From Globisporangium splendens (taxonomy: Eukaryota > Oomycota > Peronosporomycetes > Pythiales > Pythiaceae): a stretch of DNA of 64,000 nt. Shown here piece by piece: positions 61,358 to 64,000 of this stretch; positions within the stretch are counted from its first letter, which is position 1; each line of letters begins with the position of its first letter. Below the pieces are notes generated by a model. It had not been told where the DNA came from. It was given only the letters and a program-made list of their open reading frames with translations, and ran no database searches. Made by a program: the position numbers and the translations under genes. The DNA lies in contig VFIW01000086.1 of NCBI GenBank assembly GCA_006386115.1, forward strand, positions 124,001 through 188,000. Direction: 5' to 3'.

Positions 61358-62492
61358 TGTGCACACGTGACATAAGAATGGAGACATCGGGAGATGGAAG
61401 AAAAAAGACAGGCAATAGAAAGAACATGAAAGGGGTGAAGGTGCAATGTCCGACCTCTTTCGTCTCGAAGGTTGGTGTGGTGCCCATCTCGCATGCCACA
61501 CGGCGCACGCCACGCAGCAACGCACCACGCGGCATTCGACCGACCTTTACTTGTTCCTCCTCGGATTCACAAAGCGCACAGAGCATCCAACTAGCACAAA
61601 CGTAACAGCGCAATCGACCAATCGGCGTAACCCCAATCAACCCAACAAGCGCAACGGAGCAACCAACATATGAGTTGCTGAATATGATGGACTCGGCTCG
61701 CCCGGAGAGCACACGCTCGAGAGCCGCGATGAAACATTTGATGCTTTCCTCAGGGACCACCGCAGTAATTACTGTAATTGGACTTCTCATTGCATGGGTT
61801 CTTGGGTACAAAGAGTGTGGGTCATACCCACATTGGTTCTACCTCTCTCTCTCCAAACCCACCCGTTGACCCATGAACACTGGATGTAGCCAGTTGCATT
61901 CTTAGCCAATAAGAACATTCCATTCAAGTTTAATCTCATTGGACGATAGTTGGATTGGACATCCGACTATCTACCAATAGAAGACACCGTAGGAACAACC
62001 CATCAGATTTCCATTTCAAACTTCAACATTTCAATTCACTTCTCATTTTGAACGTTATCGCGCAAAGCTCCCTTCCTTCTTTTTGGACACAGCGTTGCCG
62101 CTGTTCCCTTCCTCTCACCTGCGCTTCCTCGACGCACGTGTACGCCGTGTAACGGGCTGCCCCGTTACAAAGACAGTGAATAATCAGGAGGACTTTTGTG
62201 AATGCTTGGTTGTGGTTTAATTCCGAGTTAATTGTGCGCAGTTGAAAATTGAGTTGACGACCGGCAATAAATAAGTATAAAATTGCAATGCATTTTCAGT
62301 TGTTTTTTTATTTTCGCATCCCTAGTGGAATGGGAATGCATGCATCTGCGCAAGCGAGCATGAGTGAATCGTCGACAAAAAGAGAGTACAGCCGCAAGTT
62401 GTCGTCGCCATTGCGGCCACTCCACACTCTCGTTAGACTAAGTGCAGTCATAGCTTCTCGGGTTGACTTTAATCCTGCTTGGATCTACTCTC
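61120..62492. other. Gap between right arm and the last gene
   Basis: Bases 61120-61357 belong to the right arm. The rest is unique and AT-rich in part, with CCAAT/ATTGG motifs near 61905-61975 and a perfect hairpin at 62148-62169. No gene is supported. Confidence 0.45.
62148..62169. other. Perfect hairpin TGTAACGGG...CCCGTTACA
   Basis: A 9-bp perfect inverted repeat with a 4-bp loop (CTGC). TGTAAC...GTTACA ends recall termini of LTR retroelements (TG...CA), so this could be the joined ends or edge of a decayed LTR. It could also be a transcriptional or structural element; neither is shown. Confidence 0.4.
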
Positions 62493-64000
62493 TCATCTCA
62501 TATTCTGGACTGCATCTCGCCTCACCTGAAGCACCTTTGCCGCTGTCTGAGCGAGCTTCGTCATGGTCGAGTACTGACCCTGAGTCAGTTCGCGGGTCTG
62601 GAAATCCAAGCAGCACACTGACCCGATCACGGTGCCGTCCTGGAGCTTGATCGGGAACCCGCAGTAGAATCGGATCCCGCTCTTCGCGACCGCATCGTAG
62701 TTGTAGAAGCGGACGTCAGCTTCCGGGTGCTGCAGCAAAAGCGGTTTGTCGTCCATGATCAGGTGGGAACAGAACGTCTGGTTACGCGGCATCCGGATGC
62801 GATGCAAGTCTTTCATGGTGGAAGCAAGAATGAACTCGGTGTCTTGCTCGACTACGGTGACTTGGCTGATCGCACAGTTCATCTCCTTCACCGCAAGTTC
62901 GCAAATGATATTCAACTCAGCGATTTCGCCCAGGTTCACGTAGTCGCCTTCTTGAATCGCGCGTAGACGCTGGACTTCAGCGTCTGGAACAGGATAGTCG
63001 GGCACCATCGTCGTTGGATCCTCGGGAATATGGATCGCGTAGTTTCTCGACTCGGCGTTTGCCAAAACGCAATCTTCGATGGGGGTCAGGTACGCGGCGT
63101 CGTGCTCAAACACTTTCCTCAGAGCCTGCAGGTGCGGCCGCTCCGACATCACGCCGAGCGTCTCGTTCTCAAAGATCGTGAAACACTGTCGCTTTCCGTT
63201 TTTCTGGGCTTTGGCTACCGACTTGTATCCTAGACCCACTTTACCTCTGGATTTGGACTCGTCAAGAATAAGTTCGATCACCTCCATGGCAGCCATCCGC
63301 CGAGTCTCGTTCGTGTCTGTCAAGGCACTTTCCATAAGGTCAAGGAGAGCCTTCCCTGGCGACTCGGCGCTCTTGTCATCGCTTTGATCGTAGTTGGAGT
63401 CCTCCTTCCTGCAGTACTCGAGCCTCACGCGGATCTTGCGGTCACTCTGCATGCTGATGCCCGAGTAATCGCAGCAATCGACACACTCGAGACACCGCGT
63501 GCACATCAAAATGGACGTCGTGCGGCCGCCGTAGGTCTCCATTTTCTCCTGCGAGCAGCATTTATCGCACACGTTGTAGGCGCAGAGGTGGCAGCGCTTT
63601 TTCTTCAACGAAAAGTGCAGGCTCTTCGTGCAGCAGACGCAGCGCATGTTCTTGGCGGGGAATGCCGCATGGTCAGCCAGCTTCTGGAACCCGAGTCGGC
63701 GTCGTCGCACTACCTCGGGGATGCGAGCCACCCCTTTTGCGAGCGTCAGCAGCCTCGCCTTGGTCATCTTCGCTGTCGCCGTTCCTTTGCTGCTCTCTCT
63801 GTGAAGATCACCGTCGAATCTTCCATGGAACACGAGCCGCACAGATCGAGTCCGTGGGATCCGCTCGACGAGGAACGCCGTCGAGATATCACAAAGTTGG
63901 TCGACGCGGTTGTGAGTCGCCTTCCCTGTTCCAATCTCCGAAGGGTTCATGGAGTTCTGACTCAACACAATACTCTCGCCGCTCGGAGAGTACTCGAAGG
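62493..64000 (-). CDS. START-like / FYVE-like / GAF protein (5' end beyond window)
   Basis: The minus-strand frame is open from the right edge (64000) to the stop at 62493, giving about 502 residues of the C-terminal part. It enters in the START-like region (EYSPSGESIVLSQNS, VDQLCDISTAFLVER). A FYVE-like finger follows (CVCCTKSLHF, KKKRCHLCAYNVCDKCC, CTRCLECVDCC), then a linker with CFTIFENETLGVMS, and a C-terminal GAF domain (LGEIAELNIICELAV, FCSHLIMDDKPLLL, RFYCGFPI, GTVIGSVCCLDF). All the Cys pairs lost in the broken copies are present. It is closer in the finger region to the broken copies (CTRCLECVD) than the gene at 54070 is, so the duplicated pseudogenes may descend from this gene. The finger lacks the RHHC core of true FYVE domains. 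Function is unknown beyond likely lipid/ligand-linked signalling. Confidence 0.87.
   Translation of the reverse strand, partial: FEYSPSGESIVLSQNSMNPSEIGTGKATHNRVDQLCDISTAFLVERIPRTRSVRLVFHGRFDGDLHRESSKGTATAKMTKARLLTLAKGVARIPEVVRRRRLGFQKLADHAAFPAKNMRCVCCTKSLHFSLKKKRCHLCAYNVCDKCCSQEKMETYGGRTTSILMCTRCLECVDCCDYSGISMQSDRKIRVRLEYCRKEDSNYDQSDDKSAESPGKALLDLMESALTDTNETRRMAAMEVIELILDESKSRGKVGLGYKSVAKAQKNGKRQCFTIFENETLGVMSERPHLQALRKVFEHDAAYLTPIEDCVLANAESRNYAIHIPEDPTTMVPDYPVPDAEVQRLRAIQEGDYVNLGEIAELNIICELAVKEMNCAISQVTVVEQDTEFILASTMKDLHRIRMPRNQTFCSHLIMDDKPLLLQHPEADVRFYNYDAVAKSGIRFYCGFPIKLQDGTVIGSVCCLDFQTRELTQGQYSTMTKLAQTAAKVLQVRRDAVQNMR

Noticed and set aside
1..64000. CRISPR arrays, bacterial operons, phage or tRNA genes
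   Set aside because: No regularly spaced direct repeats, no bacterial gene organisation and no tRNA-like cloverleaf noticed by eye; the genes are eukaryotic with introns.

Overview
The window looks like nuclear DNA of an oomycete, most likely a Pythium/Phytophthora-type (peronosporalean) species. Genes are compact with few short GT-AG introns. The gene families fit: a long-WLH-repeat ankyrin family, START/FYVE-like/GAF proteins, and secreted proteins resembling the oomycete AA17 polysaccharide monooxygenases. At least one promoter carries an oomycete-style Inr+FPR element. The genus cannot be fixed from this sequence alone.

Region 1, 1-15.9 kb, is a conserved housekeeping block: the 5' part of an ASNSD1-like asparagine-synthetase-domain gene running off the left edge (minus), a divergently transcribed monoacylglycerol-lipase-like hydrolase with one intron, ribosomal protein eL34 (three exons), and an intronless 10.2-kb TOR kinase gene whose 3415-residue product has a disordered insert of about 450 residues between the kinase domain and FATC.

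Region 2, 16.8-34.4 kb, is a duplicated accessory block. A convergent pair [AA17-like LPMO + ankyrin protein] at 16.85-21.67 kb is repeated in inverted orientation at 29.5-34.3 kb. A third LPMO copy and a FYVE coiled-coil gene lie in the spacer. The LPMO genes and the first two thirds of the ankyrin genes are about 99% identical between copies, while the sequence between them is clearly diverged, so the arms look like a mosaic of old duplication and recent gene conversion.

Region 3, 34.4-50.4 kb, mixes degenerate DNA (RNase H remnants of a retroelement, an unknown frameshifted gene, a frameshifted lipase pseudogene) with intact genes: a second lipase-like hydrolase, a leukotriene-A4-hydrolase-type M1 aminopeptidase with an added C-terminal tail ending in a membrane segment, and a third ankyrin gene.

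Region 4, 50.4-64 kb, is a second and very recent inverted duplication. Arms of about 2.74 kb (50395-53138 and 58615-61357) each hold the same broken START/FYVE-like gene with the same lesions. They flank a spacer with an intact START/FYVE-like/GAF gene and a third lipase gene. A further START/FYVE-like/GAF gene runs off the right edge.

The accessory genes do not form a pathway visible from sequence. LPMO and possibly the lipases suggest substrate attack outside the cell or lipid turnover; ankyrin and FYVE/GAF proteins suggest protein interaction and signalling. What unites regions 2-4 is repeated inverted duplication, gene conversion and pseudogene formation.
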